A DNA stretch of 64,000 bases from Theobroma cacao. Its lineage: Eukaryota > Streptophyta > Magnoliopsida > Malvales > Malvaceae. Position numbers and translations under genes: made by a program. Positions within the stretch are counted from its first letter, which is position 1. Each line of letters begins with the position of its first letter. Below, in pieces: positions 24,661-37,615 of this stretch. The stretch is taken from the NCBI RefSeq assembly GCF_000208745.1, contig NC_030853.1, positions 31,078,628 to 31,142,627 on the forward strand, written 5' to 3'. Below the pieces are notes generated by a model. The model saw only the letters and a list, made by a program, of their open reading frames with translations, did not search any database and was not told the origin of the DNA.

Positions 24661-24937
24661 GATAGAGAGAGAGAGAGAGAGAGAGTGAGAGAGAAACGAA
24701 GGTTTATTCAGCTTCGTTAATGGCGGTTAGGGTTTCCAATTGATCCCTTCTAAAAGGAACCTTAATCTCTCCCGCCTAATATTTTAGAGCCCGCGCTTTC
24801 TCTCTCTTCTTATTTCCCCAAAACCCTAATTGAGGTTCCCCCAATCTCTCAATATAACTTCGATTTTTTCAATCTCTGCGATTCCTTGTGGTTATTTGGG
24901 ATTCGAAAATTTTGAAAGCGGAGAGCGAGAAGCGGCG
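24661..24937 (+). promoter_or_regulatory. PP4R3 leader with GA repeat and telo-boxes
   Basis: A (GA)n tract occupies roughly 24664-24693. TTAGGGTTT is at 24727-24735 and AAACCCTAA at 24821-24829. The region is GC-richer than its surroundings and ends at the PP4R3 ATG, so it is probably the core promoter and 5' UTR. GA tracts and telo-boxes are common near plant start sites. Confidence 0.55.
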
Positions 24938-27900
24938 ATGGGCGCTCAAGAGAAATCTCAAGGCAACGCCAATTCGATGCAGGTCAGTTCGTTTCTCGCT
25001 GTTTTATAGAAGCCTTGTTTTTTGGCTGTAGAATTGGTCTTATTTTGGTTAGTTCACTTCCAGGATGAGTTAGGTATTAATTTTGAATTTTTGGTATGTT
25101 TATTATCGAGGAGTGATGAGAATTTATAAAGTGAATGAAGTTCTTAACTTTAAATAAATTTAAATTTATTCTTGGCTTTGTAGGTAGAGGTGCGATTGAT
25201 TTTTTCCTGTTCCGTAGTGTTGGTAGTCAAACTTGACTTAGGTTTTGGTTTGAAGTGTATAATGAAGTGAGATTAGCTTTAAGTGAGATGTCATAGAAAT
25301 CTGTTGTTGGTTGGTTAAAGAAATTGATAATAAGTTCGCATTGTTTGCTTTTTTTCATGGAAGTTTTTGTGATTTGGGTGCTTAATAGAGGTATTGAAAT
25401 GCAGTCGAGGGTGTGTTTTAGCCGTCAAATAATTTTACGCCTAAGAAATAGGGAACAGAGTGATTTTAGTATAAGTTTATGACAAATTTTGATTAAGTTG
25501 GAGGTACGAGTCTACTTTAGTTGATGTTAAAGGGAACTTACTACTAGACTGTATGAACTCTTAAGTTCGAAATGAGTAGGTAGTCATTACACCTGATATC
25601 AAGCTTATTTTGGTTAGGGTACTAGTTAACTAGGATCCTAGCCTGCTCTGCAATATTAGTTCATTGTAGATTACATGATTCCTCTTTATTTGTTGAAAAA
25701 AAAGGTATTCCATGTGTGGATAGGTTAATTCAGTATCAGATTTGAATGTTCTGTTATTTTAGAGCGTCAGTTTGTAAATTTAGAAAGCCCATGTTGATTT
25801 ACTGGCATATCAATAGGCTAAAATGCATGTTTATGAACCCTATTTAAGTGCTTATTTCCTAACAGTCATCACAAGTAACATGCAATTTATATTTTTAATT
25901 TGATCTTTTCATTGTTCTTCAGATAGTTTTTGTTTATATGCCATGCACTTTCCCAAAGAGGCCTTGGAAGTATGACCTTTTGTTTTTTTTTTTTTCTTTT
26001 TACTCTGACTAGGCATTTTGAATTATGGTAAGGGTGCTGTTCCATGGGTGACTTATCAAAGCTAGGAAGCAAAGACAGTAGTATCATTGGCAGAACATCT
26101 TGGGCTGGAAATAGGAAGCATTTAGGTAGTTAATGCAATGATAAGATGTTAGCAGGTTATGGATCTACGTTGAAATCTTTAATTAGCTAGGATTGAGTAA
26201 ACTTCTATTTACTTTTTATCTTACCTGCACAGTATTCGATGATCACAAGGGGGGAAAGATCATAAAAGTTATTTATTGTTGGCACTAGGATGGCTGAAAT
26301 AGCTGCTTGAGGTCTAACTTCTTGTTAATGTGACGATGCATCACTTCAATGATATCATCTTTTAGTGTACCATTCTAACACCATTTTCAGTCTGTGTTGT
26401 TTGTCTGTGTGGATTTTGCATGAGTTTTGGGAATTCTTATTTAACTGTTCTCTCCTTATCTTTTTTTGGTCAAATTATTTTATGAATTCAGCGAGTGAAG
26501 GTCTACCGTTTGAATGAAGATGGTAAATGGGATGATCAAGGAACTGGGCATGTTACTGTTGATTATTTGGAGGTCTGTTCTAATCCTTTTTCTGATCAGT
26601 ATTTGTCTGTTTTCAGTATAGATATACTAGATTTAGTTTTTAAAAATAAATTATTAGTTAAAAATGTGTTCTTCCTTTTAAATGAATGTCAATGTTATAA
26701 TTCAGAGATCGGAAGAGCTGGCTTTGTTTGTTTTTGATGAAGAAGACAATGAGACATTGCTTTTGCACCGCATCAGCCCTGATGACATTTACAGAAAGCA
26801 AGAAGGTACTATTATGCCTTTGCTAATATTAGCAAATGTGATATTCTCAATTGGATGTTTGTCATTTGTGAAAATTTTAGTTTGACTGAATGATGTGTGT
26901 GTTTATCAGATACAATCATATCATGGAGAGACTCAGAATATTCTACAGAATTAGCACTTAGTTTTCAAGAGCCCACAGGATGCTCTTACATATGGTAAGT
27001 AATGTCTATAAATTGTTTCATATTTTTTGGTTTTTCCTCATTGAATGTTTTTGATCTAAATTTTTATATCCCCTTTTGTTACTGTTCTCTCTGTTGGAAG
27101 TTTATGATCTCAACCTTCCTATTTTCCTTTCTACCCCCCTCTATTTATTGTGTTCTTTTAATGCAGGGACCACATCTGTAATGTGCAAAGAAATCTGCAT
27201 TTCAATTCTCTTAACAGTAAGTATTTTTGAAACCTGATCAAAGTTATTAATTCTTTAATCATAGTTTTTCTTACCTTCAAGTTAATCAAACATTGAATCC
27301 CTGTAAATGGTTTAACTCTCCTAGTAGTTTTTCTCCAAATAAAGACTAGAGTTGCAGAAATCCTGAAATTTGTAAGCAATTTTTTTGGTGAATAGAATGA
27401 TGTATTTGTCTGCCATAGAGGTTGGAAGATCCTAACTAACTGGGCTTCATTGGTTGAGTGGCCACCATCTTCCACCTTTGATGCACAGAAGATTATTTCC
27501 TTCAGACTTGTGTGCAATATATTCATTTTAGACTTTATGTCAAATTTATTATTGTGCAATTTTGAAAATACCATCAAGAAATGACCAACTACAAATGATT
27601 ACTGCAGACGAGACATTTCACACCATGAATAGTGAGTTGAGGGAGTTGCCAGCTGTCGAGCTTTCCACTCTTCCCATAATACTCAAGGTTCTAATTAATG
27701 ATTGAGTCCTCTTGATTGCATTCTATTTATGTTTATTTTTTTTGCTTAGTGGTAATTTTTAGGCCTTTTCGTTTGCAAAAACATTGGATATGTTTACTCT
27801 TAATGCTTTTCTTCATTTATTTTTCCTTTTGTTTTGTGAATTTACTGTTCTTTTATGCCCTCCCATGTGTCGTGATCATCTCTATTTGAGCTTGTCTTAT

Positions 27901-30900
27901 AATTATTTGTAATATATAGTAAGTTGACTATTTTCTTTTTCTTCTGGATAATGTCATTTAGAGTAAGTTGCTGAACCTATATTTTCTGCGTTCCCTGCTT
28001 ATTTTTGCTTGGAAAGCTTCTCTAAGTTTAGTCTGCTCAAGCATGTTTATATGATTATTTGTTAAGTTGATCAATTTTGTCCTTCAGACTGTGACTGAGA
28101 GTGGCATTGCTGATCAGATGCGGCTGACAGAACTTATATTAAATGATGTATGATTCTTTAACTTTGCTTGTGCGTACATTTCCTTTTGTTAATGTCCTCT
28201 ATATGTAGATGTTATATGGTTTAGTATTCTGTAATTATCTGCTGCTCATCTATCTCTTGTTAATGTTGGTATTTCTGTCTTTTTAAATTACTAATTGATT
28301 GCTGTGTTATAAGCTGATTAATTTGGTTTTCTTCCTCTAGTTTCTCAACTCTCTGAGATTTTTTCATCTTGTTGATCTTCCATGTTGTACGGAGAGAGTT
28401 TGAGCATCTTTCTCCACCATGCAACTATGTGTTTGATTTCTTGGTACTTTTTATATTTTTCCTAGAACGTCATGTCTGTATCATTCGATATCCTGGTTTT
28501 TTGCTATTGTTTCTGTTTCAACTTTATAGATAAATATCGTTGTCTTGATTTCCATCCATGTTAGTTTCTAAATATTGTAGACCTTACTGAATTGAGTTGT
28601 GATCTTAATGCAGCAAGATTTCTTCCAGAAGCTGATGGAACTATTCAGAATCTGTGAAGACTTGGAAAATGTAGATGGTCTTCACATGATATTCAAAATA
28701 ATCAAGGGGATAAGTTAGTACTTTTTTTTTTACTTAAATGATTATGCTTCTTAGTTAAGACATGGCTGTACTTTACAGGTGATTCATGGGATCTCTGATT
28801 TATGTTATTGGTTGTTTTCACAGTTTTGCTCAATAGTCCTCAAGTTTTTGAGAAAATATTCGGAGATGAGTTAATCATGGACATTATTGGTTCCCTTGAA
28901 TGTAAGTTCCATCGCTGTTTGTTCACAGATTTATATTAGTGACTGTTGCTGGATTGAATTGAGGGTTTAATTTGCAAATTACTTATATGACTCTTTGGAT
29001 GTGGGCTTCAAGGTGTAGAATCCTGCACAATTCCTTTTTATGCTAATAACATTTTTATATTTTGGGACCTTTTGGAATTTCCTATGTTCAATGTTTCTGT
29101 GGTTTCTCTTTTAGTCTTTTCAACTGGTTAATGATATCTGTGGCTGTCTGTGTTGCTGTTCCTTCAGTTCAACTTCTAAATTATGTTTGAATAATCCAAT
29201 AGCTTCTACATCAAACTTTATATTCCAAAACTTGAACAGAATTGTCAAGACACTCATAACTTATATTGCAAGTAGTTATGATGTGTAGCTTTGTGACATT
29301 GGTGAGGAATATATGTCTGTTTTTGCAAGTGATTGGTTGTAAAAAAGCAAGTTGGTACATGAAATCTTTAAGTGGAACAATCTATCTCTCATTGTTCAGG
29401 AGGTTTGAAGTTGTTTGATGCCTGTTTTATTTTCCTGTTTATTGCTTAAAAATTGGTTATTTTTTGAGCTGCATGTTGGGTTGCCATTTAGAATTTATGT
29501 GCCTTACTCTGTTCATTCTGGATTTTCAACTTATTCTCGTATGATATTTGTGTCTGCAGCATTAATATTTTTTCTTGATAGTTTGTATCATTTTCTGGTA
29601 AGACAGTTTCTTCTTCTTTGGTTTGCAGATGATCCTGATGTTCCTGAGGTTCAGCACTATCGGAATTTTCTGAAAGAACATGTTGTTTTTAAGGAGGTAA
29701 GGTACACTTGAATTGTTCTTGCTTCTTAAGATGGAGGTGTGGACTGAGGATTAGAGGGAGGTTAGATAGGAGAAAGAAAATCAAGGACCTTTACTTGTAG
29801 AAAAGAGTTCATTTTATAATATTCATCTTTTACAGGCCATTCCAATTAAAAATCCCATGGTCCTCTCAAAGATACACCAGACGTATCGAGTTGGTTATCT
29901 GAAGGTATGCATCTTAAATGCTTAACTTATGAGTCCCACTCATATCTTTAGTTGCGTAATTCTTGCTTTGATTTGCTTCTTTCAGGATGTTGTTTTGGCA
30001 AGGGTATTGGATGAGGCCACAGTTGCCAGTCTCAATTCTGTAATTCATTCAAATAATGCTATTGTAAGATTTTTATTGTTTGTTGGCAAATATATTAGGC
30101 CTTTTGTTTCTTTGCCCTAACTGCTGTATTGTGTTGTAGGTTATTTCTTTATTGAAGGATGACAGCACCTTTATTCAGGAATTGTTTGCAAGGTTGAGGT
30201 CTCCCACCACATCAGCTGAGTCGAAGAAAACTTTGGTAATTGTTGATTTGGAAGTGAAGTTTTATTGTACTATTTTTCATTTGGTTATGAAGGTTGCTTC
30301 CTTTACAGCTAAGTGTTATGAGTGGCAGATTTGGAGATAGATCAAACTTTGTTGACTTTCAGTTTGCTTAGCCCTCCTTTGCTTGTAGTTTGTCTAAGAT
30401 GATTGATTTTTGTATTTTCATTGATCCCTTTTAGATGTTAGACTTTGATTAGGTTATGAAAGGTCATGATTTAGGTGAGGTTAAATTTATGAATGTTAAG
30501 GCCGAAGAAATCTTCCTTTCCTTGGTTCATGTACATTCTTCATACCAGTGTCTTGTCTCATGTCTTTCTGGAATGTTTGTTATCTGTAGCTCTTTAATGC
30601 ATGGACTTAAGCTCTGTGGTTCATTCCATTTGATTTATGTCTGCATTAATCCTGTTAGCTTATTTTTTCAATAGGTATATTTCCTGCACGAATTTTGTTG
30701 TTTAAGCAAGAGCCTGCAGATGGTGCAGCAGCTTCGACTATTTAGGTATGCTTTTCTACAAGTTAGACATCTGGTATTGCTGTAGCTATCTTGTTTCTTA
30801 AAGCTGTCATTTCTCCAGAATTATCTTTTGGACAATTAAATTTTATTTCTTTGGCTGAAGTGTCTGTTTTCAATCATTCTAGGGATCTTATGAATGAAGG

Positions 30901-33900
30901 TATCTTTGACATTATCACTGATGCTCTACAGAGTCAAGATAAAAAGCTTGAACTAACTGGGTAATGGTGGCATTTGTAGTATCTCTCTTTTATATATTTC
31001 TTTCCTTCTTACATTGTGTGTAAACTTTTAATTTCCTAATTATTGAGTTCTAACCATAGGTCTCTATAATGGATGCAGGACAGACATCCTCATACTGTTC
31101 TTGAATCAGGATCCAAACCTTCTGCGCTCCTATGTTGTTCGCCAGGAAGGAATTCCACTTTTAGGACTTTTGGTACGTGTTTTATTCCAGTTTGTTGGTA
31201 ATATGGTATAATGAGTGTGTAGAAACACAAGAATTAGATGAACTTAACAGATCTCTATCATTGGTATATATGTGTCTGTATATATGGAGAGAGAATATGA
31301 AGAACTAATATGTAGTTGTTAACTTACAGGTTAAAGGGATGATAACAGATTTCGGGGAGGATATGCACTGCCAGTTTCTTGAAATTCTTCGTAGTTTACT
31401 GGATTCATTCACATTGTCAGGAGCTCAGGTGCATACCTAGATACTTGATTTCTGTGCTCAAGTGTTATATTTTGGTAGATGGGAAGTTGCATAGACTCTC
31501 ACTCAACCTAAATTCCAAAATAATTGGGGCAGGTTTCATGAATCCTTCTCTTCTATTCTTTTTAGTTTAAGGTCATATTTTTTGGTCTAGCTTAAGCTCT
31601 TTTCCAACCTTACTTGTCTTAAGTTATGTTGCTGCTCTAGAATGTGGTGCTGTTCTTTGAGAAGCATGGACTTGTATTGAATTAGATTCTAGGTCTGGTT
31701 GTAAGATGAGAAATTTTCAACAAGCTGAACTTGGCTCCTCATGCACAGTAAGGTAGAGTCATAGAGTTATTGAAGAAGCTGAATATATTGATAAAAATTG
31801 GGTTGTGTCCTTCCTTTTGTGTCTAACTAGCTCAGCCAAACTTCATTTGGCTTCTGTTTGATCCTTAGTGTGCTGTAGTGTTTGATCCTTTGTGTGCAGT
31901 AGATACTGAGAGATTGATACTATATAACTTACTCAGAGATCATGGCCGTTATGATGTGTTTTTCATACCTCATATATGTGTTATCTTTACATTGGGAGTC
32001 CAAAACATTTTTGGGTTTCTTTATGCAGGTGTAAAAATTTTGGATGTTGATTTGTGTTTTATTATATATATCTGCTGATTGTTGGAAAATTTTGTCACTT
32101 AAACTTTGATGTAAGATTTAATTTCTTTCTCTATGCTGGTTTGATTACTAGTTCTAATTTTGAAGTTGGATTATGCCATTAAGTGCTTGACCTTATATTA
32201 TTTTTTTCTGCAGAGAGATACAATTATTGATATTTTTTATGAGAGGCATTTGGGCCAGCTAATTGATGTCATAATATTGTCATGTCCTTCTGATGGGGCT
32301 GGCCAGTCAACCAGTAAATTGGCAAGCAGTGCAGGAAGAGTTGAAAGTCAAAATAGCACGAAGCCTGAAATTCTGTTGAACATATGTGAATTGCTGTGCT
32401 TTTGTGTTGTGCACCATCCTTATAGAATAAAGTAATCTTTTCGTACTAGTTTTATTTCATCTAGAAATTGGCTCATGAATTGTAGATGTCGATTGGCTTT
32501 TCTTCATTGTTTGCAGGTGTAATTTTCTCCTTAACAACGTTATAGACAAAGTTTTGTTACTGACCTGGAGAAGGGAAAAATACCTAGTAGTTGCTGCTGT
32601 TCGCTTTGTTCGCACTATTCTCCGTCATGTAAGTAAATTCAGTTCATTCTTTAGGGTAAATTTATATGCCATCAGAGTTCAATATTTTGTGCTCACTCTA
32701 TGACATCTATAGAATTAGAAATAGCATTGAATATATAAATGAAATTGGAGCTGAAGCTGTTTGTTATGTGAATCATGTCTGACTTGGCTTTTGACTGTTT
32801 GCATATGGTGACGGGGAATTAGTTTCTCACGTTAAATATTCAGATATGTATATGTTTATCATTTGAGATATGAGAGGTACATATATGCTGTGCTGACTTT
32901 TCATTTTTCCAATTGTATTAATGTGAGACACATATTTGACATCTCAAAGCGACTTGGGTAAGGGTCCATGACATCAAATACAAGGGACCAATACCATGTC
33001 TCACACTCAAGCCTGAGCAACAATACGTACCAGGAATAACATAATATTACAATTCACTGGTTGTTGGCAGATCTCCTGCCACTACTGTTTCTACTGTAGT
33101 CATTTGAGATGTCTCAGTTGTTAAGGATTGGGCTATTATGTTTGTTTGCACCATTGCTACCCAACTGGGATATAGGGTGGAGAAATTTTCTCTTTTTTAA
33201 ACTTTCTTCCCCATTCACTGGGCCTTCTATACCGGTGATCTTTTGTTTTGTTTTTTTCATTGTTGTGCACTTGCAATTTCTAGGAGTCTGGTTTTTCCAT
33301 ATTATAATGTTATGCTTCTTTTTATTCTCTAACCTTCTTGCAAATCAGCATTTTTTGTGGCTGGTGAATGTACAAGTTGATTAATGCTGTTACGTGTTTC
33401 AATTGCTCATCATTGAGCTGTCATGTTGCAGGATGATCATCTAATAAATCATTTTGTTAAGAACAACCTTCTCAAACCAGTTGTTGATGCTTTTGTTGCT
33501 AATGGAAATCGTTACAATGTGCTGAACTCTGCAGTCTTAGAACTTTTTGAATATATCCGCAAGGTGCATATCGTTTCTGCTCTTATATTTGGATCATAGA
33601 CATATCTGGCAAATTGTGTCTGCTAATAACTTTGTTTCATGCAGGAAAACTTGAAATTATTGGTTAAATATCTAGTTGATTCATTTTGGAATCAGTTGGT
33701 TAAGTTCGACTATTTGGCTTCCGTTCACTCTTTGAAAGTTAAATACGAGCAGGTATTCTAGCTCCCGACCAATTTTTAACTGAGATTTTTAGAGGTAGAG
33801 CTTCTTTGACGTGATTTGTCTGTTTGCAGTGCTTGGAAAATTGTGGAGCAAAAACGAATGTTAATGCCCTGGACCCAAGAAAACGAATTGATGAGCGTGC

Positions 33901-34739
33901 TTTGGAGAAAGAAGAAGAAGACTATTTCAATGAGGACAGGTATGCTTCCATCAACAGATGAGTTGAGTTTTTTCTTCTGATCCATTTCCTCTGTAGTGAT
34001 TGAATGTGGATGCTTTAGCAGTGATGAAGAAGATACAGCATCTGCATCTAATACTCAGAAAGGACAATCTCAGCCTGTTTTGTCCAATGGAGTTGCTGCA
34101 AGCTACCCATCATTAAGGTATTTTAATGACCTAATCCTAGATGATTACCAACAATGATTAATAGTCTGTTTGGGCTCATAATTTATGCATTCATTTTAAT
34201 TTTATAGCCCAAGATCTGGTGGACTCGTTGACTACGATGATGATGAGGATGATGAAGACTACAGACCACCTCCAAGGAAGCATGCAGAAACCTCGGAGGA
34301 GGATGAAGGAACCATGGAGTCCCTTAGGTTGAAGCGTAAGTTGACTACTAAGGAAAAGGAGCCTGACCTAGCTAAGAAGCAGCGATTGGGTAAAAGCTCT
34401 AAATCAAGAGATAGTCTATTTGCGGCTTGGTGTTCAACACTAAGCCAGGCAGTGCTGCCAAGTAAGAAAACTGCAAATGCCATGCATATATCTACTCGGT
34501 CACCTGAAGGGAACAAAGGCTTAGGTGAGGAAAATCATGTAGAGAAGGAATCTGGCAGTCCCAGAAGTTCTGATAACAATAGTAGTTCTTCAGAAGAGGA
34601 CAACCTTGTAGATAAGGAACCTCCCAGAAACTGTTCAGATTGCTTGCATAGCCCCTCAGACAATAGACAATTAAGTGGAGAGGACTGTCCGTTGATACCA
34701 CCAAAGTCCTCACCTGAGATGGCTGTAAATGGATCTTAA
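24938..34739 (+). CDS. PP4R3: Protein phosphatase 4 regulatory subunit 3 (SMEK/PSY2-like)
   Basis: Substrate-targeting subunit of the PP4 Ser/Thr phosphatase complex (with PP4C and PP4R2), acting mainly in the nucleus. Twenty-four exons: 24938-24982, 26492-26572, 26706-26805, 26910-26994, 27167-27216, 27608-27687, 28088-28147, 28614-28713, 28824-28901, 29629-29696, 29836-29904, 29986-30063, 30140-30235, 30675-30745, 30883-30960, 31079-31172, 31330-31428, 32214-32431, 32517-32628, 33432-33563, 33645-33752, 33830-33939, 34022-34117, 34208-34739. All phases agree and give 879 residues. The N-terminus is an EVH1-like domain ([46 protein letters not shown]), followed by the helical SMK-1/armadillo region ([38 protein letters not shown]). 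The last exon is disordered and acidic ([10 protein letters not shown]) with Lys/Ser-rich stretches, as in other family members. Confidence 0.95.
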
Positions 34740-35242
34740 GTTATTTATCAGAATCATTATGCGCAGGGTAACTTGTTTTCGTGTTTGTTTTATTCGACTC
34801 AAGGATGTGCTTGGTGACTATACAGTCTTCGGCTACCAAAGAAAAAGTGGACTGCCAAAAAGAATTGGATGCGAAGAAAGTGGAATGAGCAGGACAATGC
34901 TGAATTTGTTTGTCGGAGGGGATGATCCTGTATAGTGCACCTGAGAGCATGGAAGAAACACGTACTACTCATTATGCAGCTAAGTCTACCAGGCCTTTTT
35001 CTGATGCTTTGAAACTGAAGCTAGGACTTTTCTGCTTTGGGAGCCGCCCAACTGTTGCTTCTGTAAAACATTTTACCTGTCTTTGTCTGATTTTTCCCCC
35101 TGTTTCTGTTCTTTTTCTTTTAAATCCCTTTTCCTTAATTCTTGCCCTTATTTAGCTTTGTGAACCAACTGATAGAATGGGCAGTAATATTTGCCCTCAA
35201 TAGTGTCCCTTTGTTGTTCAGTTTTGTGGTGGGTGTGGCTGT

Positions 35243-35280
<38 letters not shown>

Positions 35281-35574
35281 GGTAGTNGAGAGAGAGAGAG
35301 GGTTTAGGATGTTGGTTTAGAAGGCCAAAATTTTCTTAATTGTAGCTCAGACCTCATTTATAGACCACTTGTAAATTAGAACTTGCTATTACGCAACTTC
35401 ACTTCTGAAGAGTTTTCTTCATTAAATCAGCAAAGCCCAAAAATTTGTTCCCCAAAAAATCATCCCTCTCTTTGGCTTTGCAAGTTTAACTTCTTTCCTT
35501 AACTCTCCATCTTGCCTGCCTCTATTTTTCATTTTGGGAAGAGTAACCGATTGGGCCTTCACACGTAAGACAGT
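34740..35574. other. PP4R3 3' flank and spacer
   Basis: Contains the 3' UTR of PP4R3 and a spacer with a GA microsatellite (listed separately). No additional gene is supported. Confidence 0.5.
35246..35301. repeat. (GA)n microsatellite with one ambiguous base
   Basis: An AG run at 35246-35277 and a second GA run at 35288-35301 are separated by GTAGGTAGT and the only N of the window (35287). The N probably marks base-calling or assembly trouble at the repeat. Confidence 0.9.
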
Positions 35575-36007
35575 TTGCAAAGAATAACAGCTTCACGTAA
35601 GAAAAACAATGGTCATTGGAATTCGATACGAACCGGCCCGCGGCTTGTAAGACAGACCGGGAGGGTTACTGTTACCGACTTCGGAAAGATTCTCGGCGAA
35701 AGTTTAGACCCAAAGAATCGCCACGAAGTCCGCCAAACCTGGTTCCATGCACGAGACACGTAGGGTCTCTGAAACACGTGTCCCCTGTCCCTGTCTTGAC
35801 TTTCTCTTCTTCGCAACTCCCTACAATCGCTGCTTTTCTCTAGTTAATCACGTTTGCAAAATGTTATCTTTCTATCTGAATCTGCCATAACTACTTGGAT
35901 ACCGTCCTACCATTAATTCTGTGAAGAAGTTGAAGTTAAAAGACATACCAACTTTTCAAGTGAAAAAAAAAAAAGGGTTAGCTTCAGAACCCGAAAAAGA
36001 AAACAAC
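35575..36007 (+). promoter_or_regulatory. OEP16-2 promoter with RY and ABRE/G-box motifs
   Basis: CATGCA (RY core) is at 35746-35751, ACACGT at 35755-35760, and the perfect G-box CACGTG at 35775-35780 within ACACGTGTCC. Further CACGTAAG words lie near 35563 and 35594. RY plus ABRE clusters are the classical binding sites of B3 (ABI3/FUS3) and bZIP (ABI5) regulators of seed maturation. This fits the known seed- and ABA-linked expression of OEP16-2. No clear TATA box was seen. Confidence 0.6.
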
Positions 36008-37615
36008 ATGAGCAGTAACTTGGAGACAAGGTCTTTGCTGGATGACTGGCGTAACTTCGACAAGGGATGCTTCTTCGACCTTGGACACCCTCTCCTCAAC
36101 CGCATTGCTGAGAGCTTTGTCAAAGCTGCTGGCGTACGTAAATCTTCTGGGTTTTCAACCTCATTTTTGTCAGTTTCTTTTGTTTATTGTTTGAGAATGC
36201 AAGAAATGAAAGGGTTCTTGTTTGGTACTGGTGTACAGATTGGAGCGATTCAGGCTGCGGCGAGGGAGTCTTGTTTCATAGCTGTTGAAGGCATGCACTT
36301 TCTTTTCAACTTCATATCATTTGTTAATTGGGATCCTAAATTATTTGGTGGTCGATGTTGTCTTGTTGTTTTGGTGCAGGAACTGAATCAAGTAACTCAC
36401 CTGATATCACCGGTTCCAAGAACAAGAAGAACCGCTTCCCTGACCTCAGAGGTATCAATGCCTGCTGGTCCTGATCATATGGTCTGAGAGGAACTTGGCG
36501 TTAGAAAGAGGGGGAAAAACATGAACAGTCTTTGGTGGTGTCTTATGCAACTTTCTTTTTGGTTTTCTAGATCTTCATACAAATTTGAGATGGTTGACCC
36601 TTAAACTACTAAAACTTTGGAATTATTTAGTACCAAAAGCTTAATCCACTATTCAGATTAAGGAGATGTGACTCAATTTGGAAATGGAGAGTTTACTTCT
36701 CTTACTTGTTGGGAGATGGGAGTTTTGTGTGTTATTCATTTGTTTGGACATTGCCCGTGAAAGTTAATTGAAATTGTTTTATATGGATTGCAGGAGAAAC
36801 CAATCGAAAATCTCTTGAAGCAATGGTGAGTCTCTTTCCCAAGCATGAACTTTCAAAATGGAATTAAAGCTTATGGCGTTGTATACTGATTAATGAGATA
36901 AGTCTTAATGGCTCTTGCACTTGTGTCACCAAAATTGATCTTGTTAAAGCTGGTTATTGCTAATGCAGGTGCCTGCAATACCTGAGGATATTCTGCTTAT
37001 TTATTTTTTTTGTTTTATCCAAGTAATTTTTAATAATATTTTACAGGTGAAGAGCACTGGAAAAGAATCTCTACAGTGGGGTAAGTTTAGAGCGTGGACC
37101 CAATTTCTTGTTAGTTTCTCTTGGATGAATTGTCAGAAAATGTTCAGAAAAGAGAGAATAATGGCTGTCAAGTACAAATGGTTGATTTGAACTGGTTCAT
37201 TATTGATCATGGTTCATGAATTGAATTGCACATTACAGGGCTGGCTGCAGGATTATATTCTGGTCTCACATATGGACTAAAAGAGGCTCGTGGAGCTCAT
37301 GATTGGGTAAAGATCAGCATCTTCTCTCTTCTTTTCATAGGGGAAAAAGGCAGTTTCTTCAGTCTCCACTTGTTGTAAAGATGCAAAGTTTCCTGATCCA
37401 AGAGCTTAACAAATTCTTTTTATGCTACCATTATGTTTCTTTTGACACCATTGTCGGCCAACATGTTGCAGAAAAACAGTGCAATGGCGGGAGCAATTAC
37501 AGGAATGGCACTGGCACTCACATCCGAGGAAGCTTCCCACGAGCAGGTTGTGCAATGTGCCATCACCGGAGCTGCTATTTCGACTGCTGCAAATCTTCTC
37601 ACCGGAATATTCTAG
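36008..37615 (+). CDS. OEP16-2: Outer envelope pore protein 16-2 (Tim17/22/23 superfamily)
   Basis: Four-helix channel protein of the plastid outer envelope, of the PRAT/Tim17 superfamily, implicated in amino-acid passage. Seven exons: 36008-36133, 36239-36290, 36380-36451, 36794-36825, 37047-37080, 37239-37306, 37472-37615. They give 175 residues; the Arabidopsis family member is of similar length. Key strings: FFDLGHPLLNRIAESFVKAA, KSTGKESLQWGLAAGLYSG, GAHDWKNSAMAGAITGMALA, SHEQVVQCAITGAAISTAAN. Phases fit only if intron 2 uses a GC donor (36291-36292) with the AG at 36378-36379. The chosen start MSSNLETRS matches family length; an in-frame ATG at 35921 would add 29 Lys-rich residues. The stop lies inside the first copy of a 16-base direct repeat (TCACCGGAATATTCTA). 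Confidence 0.93.

Noticed and set aside
32938..33113. Inverted repeat GACATCTCAAA / TTTGAGATGTC in a PP4R3 intron as a MITE or SINE
   Set aside because: Arms are only 11 bases, and I found no target duplication, promoter boxes or clear ends. It could be chance.
35921..36007. N-terminal extension of OEP16-2 from an upstream in-frame ATG
   Set aside because: It would add 29 Lys-rich residues that family members lack. The shorter form matches usual length. It remains possible if transcription begins upstream.
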